A DNA stretch of 64,000 nucleotides from Hyphococcus formosus (GCF_046736345.1 NZ_CP157210.1:2170001-2234000), one strand, 5' to 3'; positions 24,507-32,524 are shown, counted from the first letter of the stretch. The notes: generated by a model from the letters alone, not told the origin. Program-made: numbers and translations.

Positions 24507-25298
24507 ATGCCTCACGCTTCCGCCCTGATGACCGTAATGATTAATGCCGCTCGCAAAGCTGCGCGTGGCCTGACCCGCGATTTCGGTGAAGCCCAGGCGC
24601 TTCAGGTCTCGCGCAAAGGGGCTGCGGATTTCGTCAGCCGCGCCGACTTGAAATCCGAGCAGACGATTTTTGAGGAACTTTCAAAAGGCCGGCCCAAATA
24701 TGGGTTTATCATGGAAGAGCGCGGCGAAATCGAAGGCGTCGACAATTCCAACCGGTGGATCGTCGATCCGCTTGATGGCACCACCAATTTCCTCCATGGT
24801 TTGCCGCAATTCGCGATTTCCATCGCGCTGGAACGTGACCGCCAACCCTATGCGGGCGTTGTCTTCAATCCGGCAACGGACGAGTTATTCTGGGCCGAAA
24901 AGGGCGAAGGTGCGTATCTGAATGACCGTCGCCTGCGGGTTTCCGGCCGCACCGACCTCAGCACCTGCCTGTTTGCCTGCGGCCTACCGTTCGCTGGCCG
25001 CCCGGGCCGCAAACGCGCACTCGACGAGACCAAACGGGTCTTGAAAGAAACCGCCGGCATTCGCCGCTTCGGTGCCGCTGCGCTCGACCTCGCTTTCGTG
25101 GCGGCTGGGCGCTTCGATGCGTTTTGGGAGCGCGATCTCAATATTTGGGATGTTGCGGCAGGCGCGGCGATTGTGCGCGAAGCTGGCGGTCTGGTCACAG
25201 AAATTGACGGCGGGAAAAACTTTTTGACCGCCGGGTCAATCCTCGCCGCCAATGCGGAAATTTCCGAAAAAGCCCAAAAGCTGTTGGCCGAAGACTAG
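24507..25298 (+). CDS. Inositol-1-monophosphatase family protein (SuhB-like)
   Basis: A 263-residue metal-dependent phosphatase. Metal-site motifs are EERGEIEG (around residue 67), DPLDGTTNFLHG (around 88) and ERDLNIWDVAAGAAIVREAGG (around 210). This spacing and WDVAAG are those of SuhB/IMPase. Substrates in bacteria include inositol-1-phosphate and related sugar phosphates; E. coli SuhB also acts in rRNA antitermination. The ATG at 24507 is preferred to a TTG at 24498. The 3' end overlaps the convergent lipoprotein gene by four bases. Confidence 0.85.
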   Translation: MPHASALMTVMINAARKAARGLTRDFGEAQALQVSRKGAADFVSRADLKSEQTIFEELSKGRPKYGFIMEERGEIEGVDNSNRWIVDPLDGTTNFLHGLPQFAISIALERDRQPYAGVVFNPATDELFWAEKGEGAYLNDRRLRVSGRTDLSTCLFACGLPFAGRPGRKRALDETKRVLKETAGIRRFGAAALDLAFVAAGRFDAFWERDLNIWDVAAGAAIVREAGGLVTEIDGGKNFLTAGSILAANAEISEKAQKLLAED

Positions 25299-25555
25299 AT
25301 GCAGCGATAATGGCGATATCGCCAACGCACCGATTGCGGATCGACGGTTTCTCCATCGAACCGCGCGGTCATATTAAGCGCACCGCAATGGGCCTGCGCC
25401 TCTGCCAATAGGTCGTCGGGGTCATAATCATAAGGGTCATAGGGGATCGAGATCGAAGGCTCGGTCCCGTAGCGATTGCCGGGATCACTGGTCGCACAGG
25501 CTGCCCCTAGCGCAAGAATTACCCCGGCCACTACGTATCTAAAAATGGGTTTCAA
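25295..25555 (-). CDS. Small lipoprotein, unknown function
   Basis: An 86-residue protein with a lipoprotein signal peptide ending LGAAC (about residue 20), followed by a Tyr/Asp/Pro-rich segment and a short C-terminal domain ending with Trp, Arg and Tyr residues. I do not recognise it. The start is a TTG at 25555: GGAGG lies seven bases upstream, and the longer frame up to 25642 would run through the hsp20 terminator. Whether its own promoter lies in the 50 bases after that terminator is not clear. Confidence 0.7.
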   Translation of the reverse strand: MKPIFRYVVAGVILALGAACATSDPGNRYGTEPSISIPYDPYDYDPDDLLAEAQAHCGALNMTARFDGETVDPQSVRWRYRHYRCI

Positions 25556-25604
25556 AACACAGCCTCCCCTCTCGGCACTGCTATCGTACCAACAGTAGAG
25601 ACAA

Positions 25605-25636
25605 GAAAAAAGGGCGCGGGGTTCGCCCGCGCCCCC
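25605..25636 (-). terminator. Rho-independent terminator of hsp20
   Basis: A nine-base perfect G/C stem (25612-25620 with 25626-25634, loop GTTCG) is followed on the minus strand by six T. It lies 36 bases after the hsp20 stop. Confidence 0.92.
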
Positions 25637-25671
25637 AAGCATCCGGGAGGGATATCCAGATTTTTGCTCGC

Positions 25672-26133
25672 TTAGGCTGCGTCAGCGTCTTTAATGACTT
25701 TCACATTTGACGCGTTGCCGCCTGAGATGCCGATTTTCCGTGGCTTCAGTGCCTCGGGGATCTCGCGATGCAATTCAATATTAAGCAGGCCATTGACCAG
25801 CGACGCACCAGACACTTCTACATGCTCGGCGAGCTGGAACCGGCGTTGGAACGACCGACCGGCAATACCTTGGTAAAGAAATGTGCGGTCCTCATCGTCT
25901 TCGCCGCGAGAGCCCGTTACCGTGAGCGTGTTGTGATGCAGCTCAACATCCAGCTCATCTTCGCTGAACCCAGCGACGGCAAGCGTGATGCGGTAATCAT
26001 TCTCGTCCAGGCGCTCAATATTATAGGGTGGATACCCGCCAGTTTCCGCTTTCCCGGCATTATCAAGCAGGTCAAAGACCCGATCAAAACCGACCGTTGA
26101 GCGGTATAGGGGGGCTAAATCAAAAGTACGCAT
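25672..26133 (-). CDS. Small heat-shock protein, Hsp20/IbpA family
   Basis: A 153-residue alpha-crystallin-type chaperone that holds unfolded proteins for refolding. It begins MRTFDLAPLYRSTVGFDRVF like IbpA, has the alpha-crystallin domain (about residues 38-128) with LAVAGFSEDEL and the hallmark near 110-120 (GLLNIELHREIPE), and ends in a flexible tail. The ATG at 26133 has AAGGAGG at the best spacing. That site is folded into a ROSE-like hairpin, and a sigma32-like promoter lies about 110 bases upstream, so heat control at two levels is likely. Confidence 0.93.
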   Translation of the reverse strand: MRTFDLAPLYRSTVGFDRVFDLLDNAGKAETGGYPPYNIERLDENDYRITLAVAGFSEDELDVELHHNTLTVTGSRGEDDEDRTFLYQGIAGRSFQRRFQLAEHVEVSGASLVNGLLNIELHREIPEALKPRKIGISGGNASNVKVIKDADAA

Positions 26134-26140
26134 TATAGTT

Positions 26141-26238
26141 CCTCCTTCATTCAAGCGAGGGTTGCAACGCGCCAACTTCACCAACTGGCCAAAGCCGCGC
26201 GCCCGTTCAAATGACGGAGCCATTTGGCCTCCGTCACT
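26141..26238 (-). promoter_or_regulatory. ROSE-type RNA thermometer in the hsp20 leader
   Basis: The last leader hairpin (26160 down to 26141) pairs CCTC and CTT with AAG and GAGG, leaving one unpaired G between CCTC and CTT. It buries the AAGGAGG ribosome-binding site. The anti-Shine-Dalgarno strand contains UCGCU, fitting the conserved UYGCU of ROSE elements, in which the lone G is needed for heat sensing. A second strong hairpin, TGACGGAG/CTCCGTCA, lies further upstream in the leader. Fold and motif are read by eye. Confidence 0.8.
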
Positions 26239-26243
26239 GATTG

Positions 26244-26271
26244 AGATAGGACGCGAACAACCGAGTTCAAG
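26244..26271 (-). promoter_or_regulatory. Sigma32-like heat-shock promoter
   Basis: On the minus strand CTTGAA (26271-26266) is followed after fifteen bases by CCTATCT (26250-26244), which resembles alphaproteobacterial RpoH promoters. It would start transcription about seven bases further on, giving a leader of about 105 bases that contains the thermometer. Confidence 0.6.
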
Positions 26272-26362
26272 AGTTTTCGGCCGCATCACGCGCAATCTCC
26301 GGGTCGACCATGGCTAAAACCATGGTAAACACTAACGACCTTTGAAAAACCGGAGTATCTAC

Positions 26363-27295
26363 ATGAATCCTGACTTAGCGATGCCTGAACACCGCAAATC
26401 AAACGCTGTGAAGTTGAGCGCCGCAATGTTTCTAGCCATGGCGCTCGGTGCCTGTGGCGGCGAAACCCAACCAACAGATCAAGCGACGGACGCGACCTCT
26501 CCGGCTCAAGAAGAAACCACGCTGGAGACAATCATCGCCGGTGATCACCGAACCGAAGAAGAGCGCGCGCGCGATGTATATCGGCACCCTAAGGAAACGT
26601 TAGAATTTTTCGGACTGGAACCTGACATGACGGTCGTCGAAGTCTGGCCCGGCGGCGGGTGGTATACGCAGATTATCGCGCCTTATCTGAAAAGTGGCGG
26701 CGGCAAATATTATGCGGCCCATTTTCCGCGTGAAGGGGCAAGCGAGTATGCGACATCGGCGCTAAATGCATTCGATCAAAATTATGTAGAACAGCCGGAA
26801 ATTTACGGCGACATCGAAGTCACCGCGCTGGGCAAAGGCCATCACATCGCACCGGAAAATTCTGCTGACCTCGTTGTGACCTTCCGCAATGTGCACAATT
26901 GGCGCTCACGCGAAACGAAGCTCGCAATGTTTGAAGAGTTTTATCGCGCGCTTAAACCCGGCGGCGTGCTTGGTGTCGTAGAGCATCGCGCGGACGGCGC
27001 TGACGTCAAAACTGATGGCTCTGCAGGCTATATCTATACGGATGAAGTCAAAGAAATAGCTGCGGAAGCCGGGTTTGATTTCGATCAATCATCAGAAATC
27101 AACGCGAATGCAGCGGATACAAAAGACCACCCCTTCGGCGTGTGGACCCTCCCGCCAACCCGGCGTTCATCAGAAGTTCGCGGCCAGGACGACCCTGATT
27201 TTGATCGCGCAAAATACGACGCTATCGGCGAGAGTGATCGTATGACGCTAAAATTCCGAAAGCCGATTGCCGCGGATGGGGCGTTGTTGGAATAG
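26363..27295 (+). CDS. SAM-methyltransferase-fold lipoprotein (COG4798-like)
   Basis: A 310-residue protein with a lipoprotein signal peptide (ATG at 26363, lipobox ALGAC, Cys31) followed by an acidic linker and a Rossmann-type methyltransferase domain: VVEVWPGGGWYTQIIAPYL resembles motif I, and FRNVHNW and ALKPGGVLGVVEHR match motifs IV-V. A methyltransferase fold outside the cytoplasm is odd because SAM is cytoplasmic, so the fold may serve another reaction. GGAG sits seven bases before the start. It heads a tight three-gene unit with an SCP2-like protein (3 bases apart) and a lipase. Confidence 0.8.
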   Translation: MNPDLAMPEHRKSNAVKLSAAMFLAMALGACGGETQPTDQATDATSPAQEETTLETIIAGDHRTEEERARDVYRHPKETLEFFGLEPDMTVVEVWPGGGWYTQIIAPYLKSGGGKYYAAHFPREGASEYATSALNAFDQNYVEQPEIYGDIEVTALGKGHHIAPENSADLVVTFRNVHNWRSRETKLAMFEEFYRALKPGGVLGVVEHRADGADVKTDGSAGYIYTDEVKEIAAEAGFDFDQSSEINANAADTKDHPFGVWTLPPTRRSSEVRGQDDPDFDRAKYDAIGESDRMTLKFRKPIAADGALLE

Positions 27296-27298
27296 GCG

Positions 27299-27616
27299 AT
27301 GTCACGCGCAGAGACGAAAAACGAACTGTTGGACGCGGCGAAGACATTCTTCGCCGCGTCTTTCGACGGGATCGTAAAACTCAATCCCGACGACGATGCC
27401 GCCCTTTGGGTAAACGGTTTCAAATCTCCACCAGAGATTTCATATACTGCTCCTGAGAAAAGCGAACCTGATTGTGTCTGGCACGGCGCATCAGAAACAC
27501 TGCAACAGGCTTTATTTAGCGTAAGATCATTTGAAAGCGCCTATATTTCAGGGCGCGTTACGGTCTCCGGCGATATGAGCGTCTTGGCTCGAATTGCGAA
27601 TACGGAAGAAAATTAA
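27299..27616 (+). CDS. SCP2-like sterol/lipid-binding protein
   Basis: A 105-residue protein similar to the SCP2 sterol-transfer fold. The C-terminal segment ISGRVTVSGDMSVLARI is the typical end of the family, and the centre carries alternating hydrophobic strands. It would bind a lipid or fatty acyl chain. Its stop overlaps the start of the lipase by one base (TAATG), so expression is coupled. It starts three bases after the lipoprotein stop. I cannot say which ligand it binds. Confidence 0.7.
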   Translation: MSRAETKNELLDAAKTFFAASFDGIVKLNPDDDAALWVNGFKSPPEISYTAPEKSEPDCVWHGASETLQQALFSVRSFESAYISGRVTVSGDMSVLARIANTEEN

Positions 27617-28548
27617 TGGCGCATTTTATCTCTATCCCGGAAAATCCTGTTCCCGTGAATGCCGAGCCTTTCGAGTTTGACGCACCGGGCGGCGCGCGCA
27701 TCCGCGCTGGATTTTTTCCGGTCGAAAATGCACGCGGTACCGTTGTATTGATGACCGGATGGTCGGAGTTTATCGAGAAATATTTCGAAACGATCAAAGA
27801 CCTTCATCACCGCGGTTTTAATGTTGCGATGATGGATTGGCGCGGACAGGGGTTATCGGATCGGAACCAAGTCAGAGAGACAAATTGGATAGGCTATTTC
27901 AGGACACTGACCAAAGATCTCGAATTCTTTACTGACACCCAAGTCAAACCCCGCTTTCCAGGCCCCTACATATTAATGACCCATTCAATGGGCGGCATGC
28001 CTGCGCTTCGGTTGCTCGCCAGCGGCTATGATGGTTTCGAACGGGCAGTCCTGTGTGCGCCGATGACACGGCTTTTCCCCGGCGTTCAGAACAGCATCAC
28101 CAATATTGCCGCGAGAATTGCAAGCAAGCTGGGATATGCCCGCAAGCCAGTCCCGCGCGACAAAGACTATGCCGATATGTTTGAAGGCAATATTTATACA
28201 AGTGACGAGACACGCCACACGATGTTTCGCAATCTGCGCATGGCGGAACCGAAAGCCGCCTCAGAGTCCCCGACCTTTGGCTGGGTGAAAGACGCCATGA
28301 AGTCTAGCGCGGAAATTCATGCGGACACTGCGCTTAAGGATATCGAGATACCGGTTCTGATTATTACCGCAGAACGCGAACAGCAGATTGATGGAAGCGA
28401 TCATTTTGAAATCGCACAAAAAACCGACCAGATTTCCGTTACAAAAGTACCGGATGCACTTCATGAAATCTTGATGGAACGCGATGAGCTTCGCGCGCTC
28501 TATTGGAAAGCTTTTGACGAATTCGTCGCGCCTGTTTTCCGGCCTTAA
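27616..28548 (+). CDS. Alpha/beta hydrolase (lysophospholipase/monoacylglycerol lipase type)
   Basis: A 310-residue serine hydrolase. The nucleophile elbow is MTHSMGGMPA (Ser near 122), the oxyanion region has MTGWSEFIEKY, and the C-terminal acid and His lie in ITAEREQQIDG and DALHEILMERDE. This combination fits PldB-like lysophospholipase or monoacylglycerol lipase. There is no signal peptide. With the SCP2-like protein it may act on membrane-derived or imported lipids (inference). Convergent with hisN, overlapping it by four bases. Confidence 0.83.
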   Translation: MAHFISIPENPVPVNAEPFEFDAPGGARIRAGFFPVENARGTVVLMTGWSEFIEKYFETIKDLHHRGFNVAMMDWRGQGLSDRNQVRETNWIGYFRTLTKDLEFFTDTQVKPRFPGPYILMTHSMGGMPALRLLASGYDGFERAVLCAPMTRLFPGVQNSITNIAARIASKLGYARKPVPRDKDYADMFEGNIYTSDETRHTMFRNLRMAEPKAASESPTFGWVKDAMKSSAEIHADTALKDIEIPVLIITAEREQQIDGSDHFEIAQKTDQISVTKVPDALHEILMERDELRALYWKAFDEFVAPVFRP

Positions 28549-29354
28549 CCGCGAAGAAGTTTCAAGGTTGCTTCGTGAAGCTCTTGACTGGCGGAGGCAA
28601 CAAGCTCCCCGCGATCATCCGCGCCCGGTTCTTCTCCATTCCAATTTGAGACAACGCCGCCCGCCGCGCGAACAACCGGCAACAACGCGGCGTAATCATA
28701 ACGCTGCAAACCGGTTTCGATTACGATGTCGACCTCACCCAGCGCAAGCAATCCATAGGCGTAAGCATCAAGACTGAACCTTGCAACGCGCGCGGCGTCC
28801 GCAACGCGTAAAAATGCTTTAGCAAAGTCTTTGCTGAAATAGGCCGATGGCAGGGGATCAGTGGTTGAAATTCGCGCATCGGCGATATTTTTAAGGCCGC
28901 TCGTACGAATTTCCTTCCGGCCAGAACGGTGACAAAAGCGAGCGTTTGCACCCATCCCTGTCCAACGCTCATCGATGTAGGGTTGATCGATTAGGCCGAA
29001 CACTGGCTTGTTTTCATACTCAAGCCCAATCAATGTGGTCCAACTCGGCGCACCAGACATAAATGCGCGTGTGCCGTCGATTGGGTCTAATACCCACCGC
29101 CAAGAGCTGCTGCCTGCGACTTCGCCAAATTCCTCACCAAGAATTCCATGATCAGGATAATGCTTCTGAATCATCTGGCGCAAAACTAATTCCGCCTCGC
29201 GGTCGGCGTCGGTCACGGGGTCGAAAACCGGACCCGACTTTTCCGATACATCTGCACCATTCCGAAACCGGGCAAGGGTTTCTTTGCGCGCCGCATCGGC
29301 AAGCTTTTCCGCAAATTCTGCGTAGGTGGATAATTCGTCCAGTGAAAAATGCAT
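28545..29354 (-). CDS. hisN: Histidinol-phosphatase-like IMPase family enzyme
   Basis: A 269-residue member of the inositol monophosphatase family most like HisN, which removes phosphate from L-histidinol phosphate. Metal-binding motifs are GEEFGEV, DPIDGTRAFMSG, and a C-terminal YDYAALLPVVRAAGG in place of the WDxAA of SuhB. Family assignment to HisN rather than another phosphatase rests on DPIDGTRAFM and this last motif. No other his gene is near. An eight-base inverted repeat TAACGCGG/CCGCGTTA (29354-29361 and 29377-29384) lies right before the start codon. Confidence 0.75.
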   Translation of the reverse strand: MHFSLDELSTYAEFAEKLADAARKETLARFRNGADVSEKSGPVFDPVTDADREAELVLRQMIQKHYPDHGILGEEFGEVAGSSSWRWVLDPIDGTRAFMSGAPSWTTLIGLEYENKPVFGLIDQPYIDERWTGMGANARFCHRSGRKEIRTSGLKNIADARISTTDPLPSAYFSKDFAKAFLRVADAARVARFSLDAYAYGLLALGEVDIVIETGLQRYDYAALLPVVRAAGGVVSNWNGEEPGADDRGELVASASQELHEATLKLLRG

Positions 29355-29422
29355 AACGCGGCGATCATTACCATCACCGCGTTATTGAGCAAGCGTAAGC
29401 TGGAGGGCTTTTTGCTCAAAAC

Positions 29423-29818
29423 CTAATTATCGCTCGAAAGTGCCCGCGCCAAGTCTAGTAATCGCCGACGCGGCTCTTCATCCAGACGATAGTAATAGCG
29501 CACCAGATCCATCGTTTCTTTCTCATCGAGAAGCCCTTCGGCCGGCGCATCTGATTTCTTGATTTCAGAGCGCAGATCCATATCGAGCGTTGGCTCAGCG
29601 CCATTCATTCCCTCGAAGAAATAGGAAATTGATACATCAAGCGCCTTGGATAACGACCAAAGCCGGGATGCGGAAATACGGTTTGAACCGCTTTCGTATT
29701 TTTGAATTTGCTGAAAGCGGATATCGACAGCTTGAGCAAGCTTTTCCTGCGTCAGCCCAAGAAGTCTGCGGCGTTGCCGTAATCGCCGCCCTACATGAAT
29801 ATCGATCGGATGCGCCAT
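29423..29818 (-). CDS. XRE-family transcriptional regulator
   Basis: A 131-residue DNA-binding protein. Residues 8-65 form an HTH_3 domain (LRQRRRLLGLTQEKLAQAVDI) with recognition helix FQQIQKYE. The C-terminal half (60-131) is acidic and helical and may dimerise or sense a partner. Many Alphaproteobacteria carry this type as a conserved chromosomal regulator with unknown targets. GGAG precedes the ATG at 29818. The inverted repeat GTGTCA/TGACAC at 29991-30007 lies in its upstream region. Confidence 0.85.
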   Translation of the reverse strand: MAHPIDIHVGRRLRQRRRLLGLTQEKLAQAVDIRFQQIQKYESGSNRISASRLWSLSKALDVSISYFFEGMNGAEPTLDMDLRSEIKKSDAPAEGLLDEKETMDLVRYYYRLDEEPRRRLLDLARALSSDN

Positions 29819-29990
29819 TTCTTAACTCCAACGAATCGATGCGCCCGATTGCGCGCCGTTCTTTCAGGTGGGGATAACGCAAGCGCCATGCCGAAACGGT
29901 GCAAACGCGCATTTTCCTTCGCCTAAAAAGAGTTTTTGTCCTCTTTAGGATGTATATCACGCATATATCACCCGGGCTGGGGATTGATAT

Positions 29991-30007
29991 GTGTCAGAAC
30001 ATGACAC
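29991..30007. promoter_or_regulatory. Inverted repeat GTGTCA-N5-TGACAC
   Basis: A perfect six-base inverted repeat about 173 bases before the XRE regulator start and ten bases after the stop of the glycosyltransferase. Further toward the gene are two near-direct TGATATA repeats. Operator function, perhaps for the XRE protein, is a guess. Confidence 0.3.
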
Positions 30008-30016
30008 TGTAATCGG

Positions 30017-31201
30017 TCAATCGATCATCTTTGCAGATCTAAGCCAAAATTGGTCGTCGAAGCCCGGCGTCTCCAGATTTGCAATAAACTGGCGTGAGGC
30101 GGCTTCCCATGAAAAGTTTTCCGCCCACGCACGACATGCTTCTGGATCGCGATTTTCGTAGGCATTGATACATGCCGTCTGCAGGTCTTCATGGAGAGCA
30201 CCGCACCCTTTTGGCGCACCGTCGAGAATTTCTAACGGTCCTCGTACTGGATAGGCGGCAACAGGAATGCCGCAAGCCAGCGCTTCGACATTAACCAAGC
30301 CAAATGTATCGGTGCGGGACGGAAAAACAAACACATCCGCAGCCTGATAATACTTGGTCAGATCATCGCCATATTTCGGCCCGGTGAAAACCGCGTCCTT
30401 ATACCGTTCTTCAAGCTCTTCGCGTTGGGGGCCGTCACCAACAACAACTTTGGTTCCGGGTAAATCCGCTTCCAGAAAGTCCTCTATCGATTTTTCGACA
30501 GCGAGCCGGCCAACATAAAGGAAAATCGGCCGTTTATACTTATTCAAAAACGATCGATCACCGGGCACAAATTGCTCTAGGTCAACACCGCGAGCCCACA
30601 ATTTCATCCGGGAAAATCCGCGCTCCGTCAGCTCTTCCACCAATCCTGGGGTCGCTACCATCATGGTCTCGCCATCCTTGTGAAAGTCTTTCAGGATGGC
30701 ATAGCCCCACTTAGTCGGGACTTTCCAACGTTCATTTGCGTATTCCGCAAACCGGGTATGAAAGCTGGTGGTAAATGGATAGCCGCGGCGCTTGCAAAAG
30801 CGGCGGGTGGCGCGACCGATCGGACCTTCGGTGGCAATGTGGATGGCGTCTGGCTGAAATTCGTTAATCATCTTTGCCACCTTGCGGTTTGGCATCAATG
30901 AAAGACGAATCTCGGAATAGGACGGAAGCGGCACCGATTTAAATTCGTTCGGCGTGATATAAAGGACCTCGTTTCCAAAGTCCGTCAGAATATTACCCAA
31001 GGTATCCAGCGTGCGCACGACGCCGTTCAGTTGCGGTTTCCACGCATCTGTCGCGATTACGATTTTCAGGCCTGATTCGCCTTTCGGCATATCAAATTGC
31101 TTTTTCGCCCGCGTCAGACGGCCCACACCAGAACCAAGGCGGCGTAATGCGCCCTTTTTTTTCTCGGTGGATTCAGCGGGTTGCGCATTTTCTTCTGTCA
31201 T
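30017..31201 (-). CDS. GT4-family glycosyltransferase
   Basis: A 394-residue retaining glycosyltransferase with two Rossmann domains. The acceptor domain opens KIVIATDAWKPQLNGVVRTL. The donor domain has FLYVGRLAVEKS, VVGDGPQREELE and the E-x7-E motif region PSRTDTFGLVNVEALACG. It resembles alphaproteobacterial enzymes that glycosylate diacylglycerol in phosphate-poor conditions and also SQD2-like sulfoquinovosyltransferases. The window encodes SqdB at 59.5 kb, so a sulfolipid role is possible but not shown. A Lys/Arg-rich N-terminal extension (1-40) precedes the domain. Confidence 0.8.
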   Translation of the reverse strand: MTEENAQPAESTEKKKGALRRLGSGVGRLTRAKKQFDMPKGESGLKIVIATDAWKPQLNGVVRTLDTLGNILTDFGNEVLYITPNEFKSVPLPSYSEIRLSLMPNRKVAKMINEFQPDAIHIATEGPIGRATRRFCKRRGYPFTTSFHTRFAEYANERWKVPTKWGYAILKDFHKDGETMMVATPGLVEELTERGFSRMKLWARGVDLEQFVPGDRSFLNKYKRPIFLYVGRLAVEKSIEDFLEADLPGTKVVVGDGPQREELEERYKDAVFTGPKYGDDLTKYYQAADVFVFPSRTDTFGLVNVEALACGIPVAAYPVRGPLEILDGAPKGCGALHEDLQTACINAYENRDPEACRAWAENFSWEAASRQFIANLETPGFDDQFWLRSAKMID

Positions 31202-31374
31202 GACGCGGTATCCTGAGTTGAAATTTGAATTTGAGGCCTAATCTACCGTTATCATTTTGACAATCGCCCCATTAGGCGCACGCCTTACCAGCAGCGTTCT
31301 TGAATTGAAACCCGCATAATTTCGGGCTTTTTTTACAATATCTGCATTTTTCTTGTTGCACCGCAAAAAATATA

Positions 31375-31404
31375 TTGCATTGCAAAACGTTTTACCTCTA
31401 TAGT
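31375..31404 (+). promoter_or_regulatory. Promoter of the small RNA
   Basis: TTGCAT (31375-31380) and TATAGT (31399-31404) are separated by eighteen bases, a good sigma70-type promoter pointing into the small RNA and ending about seven bases before its first hairpin. Confidence 0.65.
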
Positions 31405-31410
31405 CAGTCT

Positions 31411-31496
31411 TGTAGCGCTTTTGCGTTACTGCCCAGTTCTTGGGCGTTTCCTCCCTAATGACTTTGGCCGCGGATTTTTCCGCGGCCCTTTTTTTG
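31411..31496 (+). ncRNA. Trans-acting small RNA candidate with CCUCCC seed
   Basis: A roughly 86-base transcription unit with no reading frame. Hairpin 1 is GTAGCGC/GCGTTAC (31412-31429, loop TTTT). Hairpin 2 is GCCCA/TGGGC (31431-31445, loop GTTCT). A single-stranded linker with CCTCCC (31450-31455) follows. The end is a perfect terminator GGCCGCGG/CCGCGGCC (31466-31487) with seven T. The exposed CCUCC is complementary to ribosome-binding sites, as in several alphaproteobacterial trans-acting small RNAs. It is on the opposite strand to both neighbouring genes, so it cannot be their leader or terminator. I do not recognise the exact family. Confidence 0.7.
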
Positions 31497-31526
31497 GGGG
31501 GTCGACCCCATTTTATACTGTCGCAA

Positions 31527-32432
31527 TTATTCAGCAGCTTGCGGAATACATAGGCCCGACACATCAAATCCTGTTAAACGGCGCATTAATTCTATCATAT
31601 GCTCACGCAACGCCTCGAAAGCATCGGTTCGGGCGATTCGCCGTTCATCCAGATAAAGCGCTCTATTGATCTCAATTTGAAGCGCATGCACGCCGTTTCG
31701 CGGACGACCATACGAAGCCGCCACATAACCGCCAGCATAAGGCGCATTACGGGTAACCTGATAGCCGAACCCGGTCAGGATTTCTTCGGCATGCCTAATG
31801 ATTTCCGGCGCACATGATGTGCCAAACCGGTCCCCCAACACAAAGTCAATTGGCGGCTCACCTGTCCGGAATGGGGCACCACCAGCAGAAGGCATCGAAT
31901 GACAATCAATCAAGATTGCACAGCCAAAACGCGCCCGCGCCTCATCAACCAAGCCGCGCAGCGCTTTGTGGTAAGGATCATAACAAGCAGATAGGCGGCG
32001 ACGCGCATCAATGTAATAGAGCTTTCGCCCGTAAATATCCTGACCATCGGCGACGATACGCGGGATCACCCCCAAGCCAGCGATTACCCGACTTGATCGC
32101 GTATCCGCACTTCTGGGGACACTGTCCGCAAACATGCGCGGATCAAGCTCTTCGCGTGATCGATTCACATCTACATAGGCGCGGGGGAAAAGCGCGCGCA
32201 GTAATGGCGATCCGAAACGCGGAGCCTCGTCAAACAACAAATCAACATAGCTGTCTTCCGATTGACGCAAAGCATGATGGTCGAGCCGGGAATTCCGTAA
32301 TAAATCAGTTGGGTAATCCCTACCGGAATGTGGTGAGGCAAAAATGACGGCCGAGCCAGTCTCATTTGGCGTTAGGACATCAATCGGCCTGCGCTCCCGA
32401 TATGAAGTTGGTCTATCAAACTTTTCCGGCAT
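31527..32432 (-). CDS. N-formylglutamate amidohydrolase family protein
   Basis: A 301-residue protein with the N-formylglutamate amidohydrolase fold. Typical segments are FASPHSGRDYP near the N-terminus, EDSYVDLLFDEAP, RAYVDVNRSREELDPRMF and ILIDCHSMPS. The family hydrolyses N-formyl-glutamate to glutamate and formate at the end of one histidine degradation route. No hut genes are around, so the true substrate may differ. The ATG at 32432 is taken as start; the stop lies 31 bases from the small RNA terminator, on the opposite strand. Confidence 0.85.
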   Translation of the reverse strand: MPEKFDRPTSYRERRPIDVLTPNETGSAVIFASPHSGRDYPTDLLRNSRLDHHALRQSEDSYVDLLFDEAPRFGSPLLRALFPRAYVDVNRSREELDPRMFADSVPRSADTRSSRVIAGLGVIPRIVADGQDIYGRKLYYIDARRRLSACYDPYHKALRGLVDEARARFGCAILIDCHSMPSAGGAPFRTGEPPIDFVLGDRFGTSCAPEIIRHAEEILTGFGYQVTRNAPYAGGYVAASYGRPRNGVHALQIEINRALYLDERRIARTDAFEALREHMIELMRRLTGFDVSGLCIPQAAE

Positions 32433-32509
32433 TACTCACCTAGGCTTGAAATTCAGATGACTTCGGGCATGTTAGCGTGAAGTTGTAGGGTTCGTTAAGG
32501 TCTTAGCGC

Positions 32510-32524
32510 TTAATGCAGCCTTAA
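32510..32524. promoter_or_regulatory. CtrA-type site before cpdR
   Basis: TTAATGCAGCCTTAA is an exact TTAA-N7-TTAA CtrA motif, 114 bases before the cpdR start. As with the nrdA site, this is a motif match only. Confidence 0.55.

Larger units (their letters stand above)
31202..31526. other. Intergenic stretch with small RNA gene
   Basis: A 325-base gap between two minus-strand genes. The left part (31202-31374) is AT-rich and contains a weak CCCG/CGGG hairpin with T-run near 31311-31330. The right part holds a complete plus-strand small RNA gene (31375-31496), listed separately. A minus-strand frame of about 110 codons across this gap has no start signal and no family features. Confidence 0.7.

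Noticed and set aside
31238..31567. A 109-codon minus-strand frame across the small RNA
   Set aside because: It starts inside the amidohydrolase gene, runs through the small RNA's terminator in reverse and has no family-like sequence.
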